DNA of 40,464 nucleotides from positions 1 to 40,464 of the forward strand of contig DAOUJJ010000022.1 in the NCBI GenBank assembly GCA_034422835.1. The letters run 5' to 3'. The notes beneath the pieces are model-generated. The model was not told the DNA's origin and made no database searches. It saw only the letters and a program-made list of their open reading frames with translations. The position numbers were made by a program, and so were the translations under genes. The first letter of the stretch is position 1; each line of letters starts with the position of its first letter. This DNA comes from VXMO01 sp034422835. GTDB taxonomy: Bacteria; Chloroflexota; Dehalococcoidia; UBA6926. Positions 30,319 through 40,464 of this stretch are shown here, one piece after another.

Positions 30319-30471
30319 CAAAAACCTTGACCCCAAGCACGCTCAGAACGTAGCATGACGCAATCCGATGGCCACGCGGGGAGGCATACAGCGTTCATCG
30401 TCGCGCAACCGCACTGTAGGTGAAACCGCAATCATCGGCTTGGCCGGGTGTATCAGTGACAGGGGGTTGCA

Positions 30472-30726
30472 ATGAATTCCAGCCTGATCAGCAAGATCGA
30501 GAAGGCGCGGAAGTACGCCGAGGAGCGGGACGACCGAATCAGATTTGAGTCGTTTCGCGCCCGAATTTCAGGCGACAACAGCGAGCACGTCGTCGAACTT
30601 AAAGACGGCGTCTTTACGTGCGACTGCGACTTCTTTGCAGGCTGGAGCTCTTGCAGTCACGTGATGGCAATGGAGCGCATCCTGGGCGCGACCATCCCCG
30701 AGCCCCCCGTCCCCGAGCACCGTTAG
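30472..30726 (+). CDS. Small SWIM zinc-finger protein
   Basis: The 84-residue protein is essentially one SWIM domain with a helical N-terminal lead (KIEKARKYAEER). The zinc ligands are CxC (Cys50, Cys52) and CxH (Cys61, His63) eight residues later, preceded by HVVELKDGVFTC as in other SWIM fingers. Such domains bind DNA or proteins and are often attached to SWI/SNF helicases; here the domain stands alone. CAGGGGG precedes the ATG. Its last codons overlap the 3' end of the convergent HIT gene by 4 nt. The role is unknown. Confidence 0.85.
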   Translation: MNSSLISKIEKARKYAEERDDRIRFESFRARISGDNSEHVVELKDGVFTCDCDFFAGWSSCSHVMAMERILGATIPEPPVPEHR

Positions 30727-31214
30727 CCATCAAACAGCGGCTTTAGCCGCGCGTACGTCTGATCCAGGCTCTCCGGCAGCAGCTTCGTCTCGCCGACAAC
30801 GGCCATGAAATTCGTGTCGCCGCCCCAGCGAGGAACCACGTGCAGGTGTAGATGCCCCGGCACGCCCGCGCCCGCCAGACGTCCGATGTTCATACCAACG
30901 TTGAACCCGTCCGGCCCATACTCGCCCTTGATGATTCCGACACACCGCTGAGCCAACGCCCACATTTCCGCGCCGGTCTCCAGCGGCAATTCCTCCAGCG
31001 CGCCGATGTGCTCGTATGGCGCGACCATCAGGTGGCCGGTGTTGTACGGATAGAGGTTCAGGATGACGAAGCAGCGTTCGGCGCGGTGGAGGATATAGAC
31101 CTCATCGTCCTTGCCAAGCGTCGGATTCTCGCAGAGAAAACACGTCGACGCGCCCTGCTCTCCGGCCTGACCTGTCACGAATTCCGCCCTCCACGGAGTC
31201 CACAGACGTTCCAT
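30723..31214 (-). CDS. HIT-family nucleotide hydrolase/phosphorylase
   Basis: HIT proteins act on nucleotide-phosphate linkages such as Ap4A or AMP-lysine. The 163-residue protein has the histidine triad GHLHLHVVPRW (His121, His123, His125; His123 is the expected nucleophile) and NLYPYNTGHLMVAPYEH in the core. It also has a Cys25-x2-Cys28 pair that, with a later histidine, may bind zinc, as in Ap4A-phosphorylase-like members. The family form that begins MERLWTPWRAEFV is common in actinobacteria and Chloroflexota. It starts 12 nt after the upstream YyaL-like gene, so it is the last gene of that operon. Confidence 0.92.
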   Translation of the reverse strand: MERLWTPWRAEFVTGQAGEQGASTCFLCENPTLGKDDEVYILHRAERCFVILNLYPYNTGHLMVAPYEHIGALEELPLETGAEMWALAQRCVGIIKGEYGPDGFNVGMNIGRLAGAGVPGHLHLHVVPRWGGDTNFMAVVGETKLLPESLDQTYARLKPLFDG

Positions 31215-31226
31215 TACGTCCCTGCC

Positions 31227-33323
31227 CTATGGCGCAAGGAATTGGACGGTCGGCGGCGGCGCGTCGAGCTGTTCAAGGAACGCCTCAACGGTGGTGACGG
31301 GCAGCATGCAGATGTAATTCTCGCAGACGTAGGCCGTCGCCTTGTCGTTGATCATCGAGCGGCCTTCCAGTACGGGAAGATCGCCCCATTCGAATGCCTC
31401 ATCCGGCGTGGCGGCGACCACGATCTTGTTCGGCATGAACCGCGTATTCAAGGCACCCAGTAACTCGCTCATGTCGTCCGCCGCCCTGTTGCCGATGAGC
31501 GCAATCTCCTTGGTTGAGCCGATGGCGAAATCAAGCGCGGCGAGCCAATGCCCCACCGCCGTCGGGTAGCGCTCCATGTACATGTGGACGCTGCGGAGCG
31601 CCCTTTCCGCGATGGCGTGGTAGTTTCCGTTCCCGGTAAGCGCGTGGAGGCGCAGCAGGGCTTCCGCCGCCGCCGCTCCGCCGGACGGGGTGGCGTTATC
31701 CAGTACGGTGCGGGGACGGACCACGAGGGACTCAGCGTCACTGCCTATATCGTAGAAGATCGATGCCTCGTCATCCCAGAAGAGTTCGATGATGCTGTCC
31801 GCCAGCGACACGGCCTCATCCAGCCACCGCCGATCAAAGGTGAGTTCAAAGAGCGAGAGCAGGCCGTTGGCGAGGTTGGCATAGTCTTCCAGGTAGGCGG
31901 GGATGCGGGCCTCGCCGTCCTTCCAGGTTCGCAGCAGACGGCCATCCGGCGTCGGCATCGTCTTAACCAGGAACACTGCCTGTTTTTCAGCCGCATCTCG
32001 GTAGTCGGCCCTGCCAAGCGCCCCCGCTGCTTCGGCAACTGCCTTCAGCAACAGCCCGTTCCAGCCCGTCAAGACCTTCTCGTCACGGAATGGCCTCACT
32101 CTGCCCTCTCGCGCCTCAAGCAGGGTCTGCCGGGAGCGGGCGAGCGATTCATATACGTCCTCGACGGACATGCTGTGGCGCGCGGCCAGTTCATCGTCGG
32201 ATGCGGCGCGGTTGAGGACGGACGAGCCGCTATTCTCAAAGTTGCCGGACTCAGTGACACCGTAGGCATCGCAGAACAGGCCAGCGGCGGACTCATCGCC
32301 CAGCTCCGAGCTGATCTCAGCAGGTGTCCAGACGTAGAATCTGCCCTCTTCGCCCTCGCTGTCCGCGTCAAAGGTGGAATAGAAACCGCCCTCCGGCGAC
32401 AGCATCTCCCGCAACAGGAAATCAACGGTTTCCTCGACGACTCGCTGAAAGTCATCCCGCTTGGTGAGCTGCCACGCGTGGAGATACACGCCGATAAGCA
32501 GCGCGTTGTCATAGAGCATCTTCTCGAAATGGGGCACAAGCCATTGGGCATCTGTGCTGTAGCGATGGAATCCGCCGCCAAGTTGGTCGTATAGCCCGCC
32601 CGCGGCCATGTGCTCCAGTGTGGTTTCAAGGATGGCGCGGGCGTTGGTGTCCTCATTGTTGGCGGAGATGTAGCGCATCAGGAACTCAAGCAGCATGGGT
32701 TGGGGGAACTTCGGCGCGGCCATGAATCCGCCGTTCGCCGCGTCAAACGTGCTGCTCAGCCGCGCAAACGCCTCCGCGAACAGGTCCTTCGACAACAGCG
32801 AGTCCTGCCCGCTTGATGCCACGGTCGCACGGCGGAGGTGGTCGACGATGTTCTGTCCCGCCTGCTTGATTTCCACTTTGCGCGCCGTGTACGCCTCCAG
32901 CACCGTGGTCAGCACGCGCGGAAAACCGGGCATTCCGGGTCGGTCCTCCGGCGGATAGTATGTGCCGCCGAAGAACGGCGAGCCGTTCGGCGTCAGGAAC
33001 ACGCTCAGGGGCCAGCCGCCGTGGCCGGACAACGCCTGCACGGCGTCCATGTACACAGAGTCGATATCCGGCCGCTCCTCACGATCAACCTTGATTGACA
33101 CGAAATTGTCGTTGAGCAGCTTGGCCGTGTCCTGATTCTCGAAAGATTCGCGCTCCATGACATGGCACCAGTGGCAGGACGAGTAGCCGATGCTGAGAAA
33201 GATGGGCACGTCGCGTTCCTGCGCCGCCGCCAGCGCCTCCTGTCCCCACGGGTACCAGTCCACGGGGTTGTGCGCGTGCTGTTGTAGGTATGGACTTGTC
33301 TCGTTGATTAGGCGATTCTGCAC
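31227..33323 (-). CDS. YyaL/SSP411-type thioredoxin-domain protein
   Basis: The 698-residue protein starts with the family's unmistakable block (NRLINETSPYLQQHAHNPVD) and a thioredoxin-like domain with the CHWC site (Cys50, Cys53) in YSSCHWCHVMERESFEN. A long (alpha/alpha) barrel region resembling N-acylglucosamine epimerase/glycosidase folds follows, including GGFHRYSTDAQWLVPHFEKM. The biochemical activity of the family is not settled. GTG 33323 follows GGGGGA and gives the usual N-terminus; the longer in-frame reading to 33392 crosses into the gap before the upstream gene. It lies between the hypothetical gene and the HIT gene. Confidence 0.92.
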   Translation of the reverse strand: MQNRLINETSPYLQQHAHNPVDWYPWGQEALAAAQERDVPIFLSIGYSSCHWCHVMERESFENQDTAKLLNDNFVSIKVDREERPDIDSVYMDAVQALSGHGGWPLSVFLTPNGSPFFGGTYYPPEDRPGMPGFPRVLTTVLEAYTARKVEIKQAGQNIVDHLRRATVASSGQDSLLSKDLFAEAFARLSSTFDAANGGFMAAPKFPQPMLLEFLMRYISANNEDTNARAILETTLEHMAAGGLYDQLGGGFHRYSTDAQWLVPHFEKMLYDNALLIGVYLHAWQLTKRDDFQRVVEETVDFLLREMLSPEGGFYSTFDADSEGEEGRFYVWTPAEISSELGDESAAGLFCDAYGVTESGNFENSGSSVLNRAASDDELAARHSMSVEDVYESLARSRQTLLEAREGRVRPFRDEKVLTGWNGLLLKAVAEAAGALGRADYRDAAEKQAVFLVKTMPTPDGRLLRTWKDGEARIPAYLEDYANLANGLLSLFELTFDRRWLDEAVSLADSIIELFWDDEASIFYDIGSDAESLVVRPRTVLDNATPSGGAAAAEALLRLHALTGNGNYHAIAERALRSVHMYMERYPTAVGHWLAALDFAIGSTKEIALIGNRAADDMSELLGALNTRFMPNKIVVAATPDEAFEWGDLPVLEGRSMINDKATAYVCENYICMLPVTTVEAFLEQLDAPPPTVQFLAP

Positions 33324-33399
33324 GCTGTGTCCCCCGTTCCCCTGCGGACGCCCCAAGCGCCCAATGCTCAACGTTGCCGTCACGAACGACAACGCTTGT

Positions 33400-34155
33400 C
33401 TAATCGTTCTCGCCCTGCGACCACTGCCAGAGGGCGGGCTTTATTCGCTCCAGGATGAGAATGCCCTTGCGCGTATCACTCGCCAGACGCGCCGGATCGC
33501 TCTTTGCGACGCGTCGCTTGAACAGCCAATACGTGAAGGTCTTGTATTCGTCCAAAGATGAACGGACAGGCACGTTTACCTTTCGTCCTGTCGCGAGGCG
33601 GAACTCCGTGCGGAGATCGCCGCTGGGGGCGCCGTAGAGGCGGCTCATCGCTTCATCTTCAATATGGTTCTCACGAGCGCCGAGGTTCTGCTGCGCCTTT
33701 GCAACCTCTTCGATGTTGGCCTGCTGCAGCGCTTCCTCTACCACCACACCGTACAGGAAGTTCAGGTGGGCGGCATGCTTGCCGTGGCCAATGCTGCGGC
33801 GAAAGAGCTCGGCATTGATGTGGACCGGCGCCCTGCCATCAAACAGCAGCCGCGTCGCTTCCTGCTCAGGTATCACGTCACCCGCCGCCTCAATCAGCCT
33901 CTCCGCGAGCAGCAGCCAGTCAAAGGCCTCTCCTGCAATGACGTAAGTGTACTCGCGCCCATTCAGCTTCTCATTCGGCGCGCTCCACTCGGCGACGGCG
34001 TTGAGCAGCGCTAGGAACCAGTTCTCGCCGCCGCGCACACTCGCGATGAACGAGTCGATGATCTCCGGCGTTGACCGGAGTTCTCCAGCGCCGTTGGGAT
34101 GCGGAGCCTCGACGTCAACGACGGTCTGCGCGGAGGCTCGCGATCGCGGAGTCAT
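33400..34155 (-). CDS. Conserved-looking hypothetical protein in the secA operon
   Basis: I do not recognise this 251-residue protein. It is soluble and charged, with no signal peptide or membrane helix. Visible features are a helical block rich in Glu (AERLIEAAGDVIPEQEATRL), a stretch with several histidines (RRSIGHGKHAAHLNFLYGVV), an ARENHIEDEAMSRLYG segment and a basic C-terminal region ending WQWSQGEND. Codon use looks like its neighbours. It starts 46 nt after secA and ends 76 nt before the YyaL-like start, all on one strand, so it is probably co-transcribed. A function in secretion or nucleotide metabolism would be guesswork. Confidence 0.75.
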   Translation of the reverse strand: MTPRSRASAQTVVDVEAPHPNGAGELRSTPEIIDSFIASVRGGENWFLALLNAVAEWSAPNEKLNGREYTYVIAGEAFDWLLLAERLIEAAGDVIPEQEATRLLFDGRAPVHINAELFRRSIGHGKHAAHLNFLYGVVVEEALQQANIEEVAKAQQNLGARENHIEDEAMSRLYGAPSGDLRTEFRLATGRKVNVPVRSSLDEYKTFTYWLFKRRVAKSDPARLASDTRKGILILERIKPALWQWSQGEND

Positions 34156-34201
34156 AGCGACTCAGCCGGCTGAATGGTCGGTGTCTTCGGTAACCGACGC
34201 A

Positions 34202-36879
<2,678 letters not shown>

Positions 36880-36883
<4 letters not shown>

Positions 36884-37794
36884 GCCTTGCGTCCTCCGCC
36901 AATCACCGTTTGCAGGACGTACGTCATCACACCCAAACCCACGCGGTTGCGGCGGAGGTAGGCTGCGCGGGGGTCCGCGTCAAACCAGTCCGGCAACTCC
37001 ACTGTGCGCGGCATGGGGTGCAGCACGATGGCATCCTGCTTCAAGTCTTGCTGTGCCTGTTCTGTCATGATGATTGGCCTGTTCGCGGAGCCGCGCTCCG
37101 CCTGTACCCGCGTCATATACAAAACGTCGGTTTCTTTAAGGATACCCCGACTCAGGAAATCGGTCTCTTTCAGCTTCGGCGCGGTCTTTCTCACCGCCAA
37201 TGACGTGAGGTCCGAAGACAAGCGCAAGCCCGGATCCGTGACGACGGTGATGTGATTGTCAAACAAAGCAAGGGCCATGATCAGGCTGTGGATGGTGCGC
37301 CCATGCAGCGCGTCCCCTGTCATCGTGACGTTCAGGCCGCAGAGCCTACCAAACTGCTGGTAAATCATGGCGAGGTCGATGAGCGTCTGAACGGGATGCT
37401 CCCCCGCCCCGTTGCCGGCGTTGATCACGGGGCAGGCGCTCGCCGCAGTCGCCACGGTCATGGATTCCGTGTCAGGATGGCGGAGAATCAGCGCCGCGAT
37501 GCCGTAGTCGGCCAGCACACGAATCGTGTCAGTCAGGCTCTCGCCCTTGTTGACCGAGCTTGCGCTGACATCAAGGGGAATAACATCAAGCCCCAGCACG
37601 CGGGCGGCGAATTGGAACCCAAGTCGCGTGCGAGTGCTCGCCTCATAGAACGCAGTAGCGACGGCGCGGCCATCTCGCGCCGGGGGCGCAGCATCATCCG
37701 GTAAAGGTCGTTCAACAAGGTCACTGACGACGTGGGACAGGGACTCGGAAGACATGCCCTGCAGGGTGATGAACGATTTACCCTCGGCTAACAC
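36880..37794 (-). CDS. pyrB: Aspartate carbamoyltransferase catalytic chain PyrB
   Basis: PyrB joins carbamoyl phosphate and aspartate, the committed step of pyrimidine synthesis. The 304-residue protein has the carbamoyl-phosphate loop FYEASTRTR, the SSVNKGESLTDTIRVL loop, GNGAGEHPVQTLIDLAMI, TMTGDALHGRTIHSL and the closing LHPMPRTVELP. The LxP step of the usual HPLPR is HPMPR. No pyrI-like regulatory gene is adjacent. The start is GTG at 37794 with GGAGG at good distance; it begins 14 nt after the prs stop and overlaps secA. Pairing with secA in one transcript is unusual. Confidence 0.95.
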
Positions 37795-37808
37795 CCCGGC
37801 CGCCTCCG

Positions 37809-38759
37809 CTATTGCTGGAACATCTCTCCAACGGATCGGTTGAAGTGAATGCGCCTGATGGCCTCACCGAGGAGCGGCGCGACAGACACCACCCTGATGT
37901 TCATGCCGTCCGTGTTCTTGTTGTCGATGGGCAGCGTGTCTGACACGACAAGCTGATCGATTACACTTTCCCGCAGGCTTTCGCTGCCTGGCATGGACAG
38001 CACGGGGTGCGTCACGGCAGCGGACACGCTCGTCGCGCCATGCTCCAATACGGTTTCCGCCGCCGCCACAAGCGAGCCACCCGTGTTGACCTCGTCATCA
38101 ACGATGATCGCCTTGCGGCCTTTCACCTCGCCAATCACGCTGACGCTCTCCGAGCGATCACTGTTGCCAAATCGGCGCTTCTCGATGATGGCGAGGGGCT
38201 CTCCCCACCGCTCTGCCACGTCACGCGCCCGTTTCGTGCTGCCCACGTCCGGGGCGACAACAACGCCTGCGGAATCGGTATCAAGGAAATAGTCGGCAAT
38301 CAGCGGTAGGGCGGTCAGTTCATCAACGGGGACGTTGAAGAAGCCCTGGATCTGTCCGGCGTGCAGGTCGATGGTGAGAACGCGCTCTGCGCCCGCCACC
38401 TGGATGAGGTCTGCAATCAATCGTCCCGTAATGGGAACGCGCGGCTGGTCTTTCTTGTCCGTGCGGCCATATGCGTAATACGGAACAACAGCGGTGACAC
38501 GGCCCGCCGAGGCGCGTTTGGCCGCGTCGATCATGATCAGGAGCTCCATGATGTTCTGGTTCACGGGGCTCGAAAACGGCTGGACCAGAAAGACGTCGCG
38601 GCCCCGGATATTCTCCTGGAACCGCACAAAGATGTTCTCGTTGGAGAACTGAAAGACCTCGACCGCTCCGGGCTCGATATCAAGGTATTGGCAAACATCA
38701 GTCGCAAGGGCTTGGTGGGCATTACCGGAAAAGATCCGCAAGTCAGAGTTCTGGTACAC
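37809..38759 (-). CDS. prs: Ribose-phosphate pyrophosphokinase Prs
   Basis: Prs makes PRPP from ribose-5-phosphate and ATP, feeding purine, pyrimidine, His, Trp and NAD synthesis. The 316-residue protein matches the family in length and sequence: LRIFSGNAHQALA near the start, FVRFQENIRGRDVFLVQPF, YYAYGRTDKKDQPRVPI, the HAGQIQGFFNVPVDEL block, and the PRPP loop IIVDDEVNTGGSL. The GTG at 38759 sits right after AAGGGGGCGGG; a TTG reading from 38786 adds nine residues. It heads the operon with pyrB and secA, fitting nucleotide synthesis control, and diverges from purA. Confidence 0.95.
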   Translation of the reverse strand: MYQNSDLRIFSGNAHQALATDVCQYLDIEPGAVEVFQFSNENIFVRFQENIRGRDVFLVQPFSSPVNQNIMELLIMIDAAKRASAGRVTAVVPYYAYGRTDKKDQPRVPITGRLIADLIQVAGAERVLTIDLHAGQIQGFFNVPVDELTALPLIADYFLDTDSAGVVVAPDVGSTKRARDVAERWGEPLAIIEKRRFGNSDRSESVSVIGEVKGRKAIIVDDEVNTGGSLVAAAETVLEHGATSVSAAVTHPVLSMPGSESLRESVIDQLVVSDTLPIDNKNTDGMNIRVVSVAPLLGEAIRRIHFNRSVGEMFQQ

Positions 38760-38803
38760 CCCGCCCCCTTGCCTACCCCTCTGCAAGTGCTTGCCGCAGT
38801 CTC

Positions 38804-38812
38804 AGTATAGCA
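38804..38812 (-). promoter_or_regulatory. Extended -10 promoter element of the prs operon
   Basis: The minus strand reads TGC-TATACT about 45 nt before the prs GTG, with no clear -35. It is the same element type as before thyX, thrC-like and the EtfD-like gene. Confidence 0.55.
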
Positions 38813-38898
38813 TCGGAACCGCCGCCGCCTTAAGTGCGCCCGTTGCGTGGGCACGCGCTTTCCTGACCGGTTGCGCGCCTTATGGAAAGACCACCCTG

Positions 38899-38907
38899 TG
38901 CCATACT
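38899..38907 (+). promoter_or_regulatory. Extended -10-like element of purA
   Basis: TGC-CATACT lies 36 nt upstream of the purA ATG. It differs from the prs element on the opposite strand by one base of the hexamer. No -35 is evident. Confidence 0.45.
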
Positions 38908-38943
38908 TGATGAGTCGCGCGGATTCGAACATATGGAGAAGAA

Positions 38944-40227
38944 ATGGGCGCAACCGCCGTCATCGGAGCGCAGTGGGGAGACGAGGGCAAGGGCAAGGTC
39001 ATCGACCTGCTGGCGGAGCAAGCCGACTATGTCGTCCGGTTTTCCGGCGGCAACAACGCGGGTCACACCGTCATCAACCACCTCGGCGAGTTCCGGCTGC
39101 ATCTCGTCCCTGCAGGCATTTTCAATTCCCAGACCACGTGCATCATCGGCAACGGCGTCGCCATCGACCCTGAAGTCTTGCTTGGTGAAATGGACCAGCT
39201 GGAAGCCGCCAACATCGATACCTCGCGCCTGCTGATCAGCGACCGCGCCCACATCGTCTTTCCGTATCACAAGCTCCTGGATGAACTTGAGGAGGGACGC
39301 CTGGACGCGAACGCCATCGGCACAACACGACGCGGCATCGGGCCGGCGTTCACGGACAAGACGGCCCGGCGCGGCCTCCGCATGGGGGACCTGCTCGACC
39401 GCGAGGGGCTGCGCGCCAAGCTGGAAATCGCCATGGAGTATGCGAATCTGGTCCTGCAGGGCGTGTACGGCCACCCGGCAATCGCGGTTGAGGATATCTA
39501 CGAGCAGTGCCGCCACTGGGCGGAGAGGCTGAGCGGCGTTATCCAACAGACGGAACTGATCATCAACCGCGCCCTGCTGGAACAGCGAGAGGTGCTGCTG
39601 GAGGGGGCGCAGGGCACTCTGCTGGACCTCGATTTCGGAACATACCCCTATGTCACGTCCTCCCACCCGGGAGCGAGCAGTGCCTACCAGGGCGCGGGCA
39701 TCGGGCCGATTCGCATCGACCACATTGTCGGGGTCTTCAAGGTGTACTGCACCCGTGTGGGCGGCGGGCCATTCCCCACAGAACTCAATGATGCGCACGG
39801 CGAGCACATCCGCGAGGTCGCGCACGAATACGGCGTCACGACGGGACGCCCGCGCCGCATCGGCTGGTTTGACGCGCCAATGGCCCGCCTCTCCAACCTG
39901 GTCAACGGGTATTCATCGGTCATCCTCACCCGCCTCGATGTGCTGGATCAGCTGGAGACAATCAGGATCTGCACCGGGTACAGGCTTGGCGGGCAGACGC
40001 TCGATTTCCCCCCAAGCTCCTCAGCGGACCTGGCCGAATGTGTCCCAATCTATGAGGAACTGCCCGGATGGCTTGAACCAACCAGCGATTTCCGGCACGT
40101 GCAGGACTTGCCCAAAAACGCCCGCGCCTACATTGATCGACTTGAAGAGCACATCCAGGCGCAGGTCAGCATGTTGTCCATCGGCCCGCGCCGCGACGAG
40201 AACATCATCGTCCGCCCTGCACTCTAG
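38944..40227 (+). CDS. purA: Adenylosuccinate synthetase PurA
   Basis: PurA joins IMP and aspartate using GTP, the first dedicated step to AMP. The 427-residue protein is complete. It opens ATAVIGAQWGDEGKGKVIDL with the GTP-binding loop, has the NNAGHTV loop with its histidine, GTTRRGIGPAFTDKTARRGLRMGDLL, the LLEGAQGTLLDLDFGTYPYVTSS block, and ends with the G4-like TRLDVLD and the closing SIGPRRDENIIV. GGAGAAGAA precedes the ATG. It diverges from the prs operon across a 184-nt gap, so two purine/pyrimidine transcription units share a control region. Confidence 0.97.
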   Translation: MGATAVIGAQWGDEGKGKVIDLLAEQADYVVRFSGGNNAGHTVINHLGEFRLHLVPAGIFNSQTTCIIGNGVAIDPEVLLGEMDQLEAANIDTSRLLISDRAHIVFPYHKLLDELEEGRLDANAIGTTRRGIGPAFTDKTARRGLRMGDLLDREGLRAKLEIAMEYANLVLQGVYGHPAIAVEDIYEQCRHWAERLSGVIQQTELIINRALLEQREVLLEGAQGTLLDLDFGTYPYVTSSHPGASSAYQGAGIGPIRIDHIVGVFKVYCTRVGGGPFPTELNDAHGEHIREVAHEYGVTTGRPRRIGWFDAPMARLSNLVNGYSSVILTRLDVLDQLETIRICTGYRLGGQTLDFPPSSSADLAECVPIYEELPGWLEPTSDFRHVQDLPKNARAYIDRLEEHIQAQVSMLSIGPRRDENIIVRPAL

Positions 40228-40247
40228 GTTGAGGATGACAACCCACC

Positions 40248-40275
40248 GTCATTCCCGTGCTTGACACGGGAATCC
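40248..40275. repeat. Diverged copy of the GTCATTCCCG hairpin repeat
   Basis: GTCATTCCCG begins at 40249. ATTCCCGTG (40251-40259) and CACGGGAAT (40265-40273) form a 9-bp perfect stem with a CTTGA loop, then CC. Flanks and shape match the repeats at 8409 and 26321, but the stem base pairs and loop have changed together, so pairing is conserved. It lies 21 nt after the purA stop and could act in transcription termination. Confidence 0.75.
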
Positions 40276-40334
40276 AGCCTCCCGCTCACCCCTGCCCCGC
40301 GCTCACCTTTCACCCCCCGCTCACCCGCCGCCCT

Positions 40335-40369
40335 CCCGTTCACCCTTCGACAAGCTCAGGGTGAACGGG
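40335..40369. repeat. Hairpin with TTCGACAAG core, running into a poly-G tract
   Basis: CCCGTTCACCCT (40335-40346) and AGGGTGAACGGG (40358-40369) form a 12-bp stem with loop TCGACAAGCTC. It shares its core with the 30259-30318 repeat. The preceding 60 bases are C-rich, with several imperfect copies of CCCGCTCACC. Confidence 0.75.
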
Positions 40370-40386
40370 GGGGGGGGGGGGGGGGG
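40367..40386. repeat. Twenty-base poly-G tract near window end
   Basis: A run of 20 G starts inside the right arm of the hairpin at 40335-40369. It mirrors the G/C blocks at the other end of the window. The final 78 bases (40387-40464) contain no gene I can support, only a small hairpin (CCCG-T-CTTCT / AGAAG-CGGG). Confidence 0.9.
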
Positions 40387-40464
40387 CAGAAGTCCCGTCT
40401 TCTACGAGAAGCGGGGATTATTCGCGGATTGAGGGTGATGGGGGTGACACGTGGTCGATTCAAA

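Noticed and set aside
31548..32594. 348-residue open frame on the plus strand opposite the YyaL-like gene
   Set aside because: It lies wholly inside a clear family member on the other strand and shows no domain or ribosome site.
38830..39825. 331-residue open frame on the minus strand opposite purA
   Set aside because: purA is complete and strongly conserved on the plus strand; the antisense product is low-complexity, Arg/Ala/Asp-rich and matches nothing, as expected from GC-rich third positions.
40280..40386. G-quadruplex/i-motif regulatory structure
   Set aside because: The poly-G run is near a likely contig end and may be artefactual, and no gene start is close enough to be controlled by it.

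Overview
The window is a gene-dense, roughly 60% G+C bacterial segment with about 35 protein genes. I see no rRNA, tRNA, CRISPR, transposase or phage gene, and no gene-free stretch longer than about 260 bases. The gene set looks like an aerobic, heterotrophic, free-living bacterium. It has flavin-dependent thymidylate synthase, EtfAB with a membrane FeS electron acceptor, crotonase, heme O synthase, a periplasmic cupredoxin and an archaeal-type fructose bisphosphatase. The protein styles, the Gly/Ser-rich lipoprotein linker and the CysO-like cluster made me think of Chloroflexota (SAR202/Dehalococcoidia-like). That placement is inference and no marker here proves it. Homopolymer tracts at both edges suggest this may be a whole assembled contig.

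Layout. 0.2-3.7 kb: a small membrane protein, an ABC-2 exporter pair on the minus strand preceded by a 92-bp inverted-repeat element, and a glycerophosphodiesterase. 3.8-6.2 kb: thyX, a DinB-family protein and an alpha/beta hydrolase. 6.2-8.4 kb (minus): rdgB-moaA-moaC. 8.5-10.8 kb: the fructose bisphosphatase, divergent from a crotonase. 10.9-13.5 kb (plus): a threonine synthase-like gene, a NIL-domain protein and a CysO-like sulfur carrier, with a lower-GC BrnT-type toxin-antitoxin pair sitting among them. This is the most interesting locus. 13.6-17.7 kb: tgt, heme O synthase, cupredoxin lipoprotein and a lipoprotein with an HExxH motif. 17.8-24.1 kb: a divergent EF-G-like GTPase, then etfB-etfA facing away from the membrane FeS oxidoreductase (EtfD-like). 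24.3-28.5 kb: hflK-hflC, a MagIII-like DNA glycosylase, an FMN reductase and pyrF. 28.6-31.2 kb: an AEC transporter, a HAD hydrolase, an orphan SWIM protein and a HIT protein. 31.2-38.8 kb (minus): probable operon prs-pyrB-secA-hypothetical-YyaL-like-HIT. 38.9-40.2 kb: purA.

How the genes fit together. PyrF, PyrB, Prs, PurA and ThyX cover parts of nucleotide synthesis. EtfAB plus the EtfD-like protein would pass electrons from acyl-CoA oxidation to the quinone pool, and crotonase is a plausible partner. Heme O synthase and the cupredoxin point to copper- and heme-dependent respiration. Several intergenic regions carry an extended -10 element (TGC followed by a TATACT-like hexamer). Four minus-strand genes have a -10-like hexamer only 6-7 nt upstream of the start codon, which suggests leaderless mRNAs. 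Short palindromic repeats occupy several intergenic gaps.
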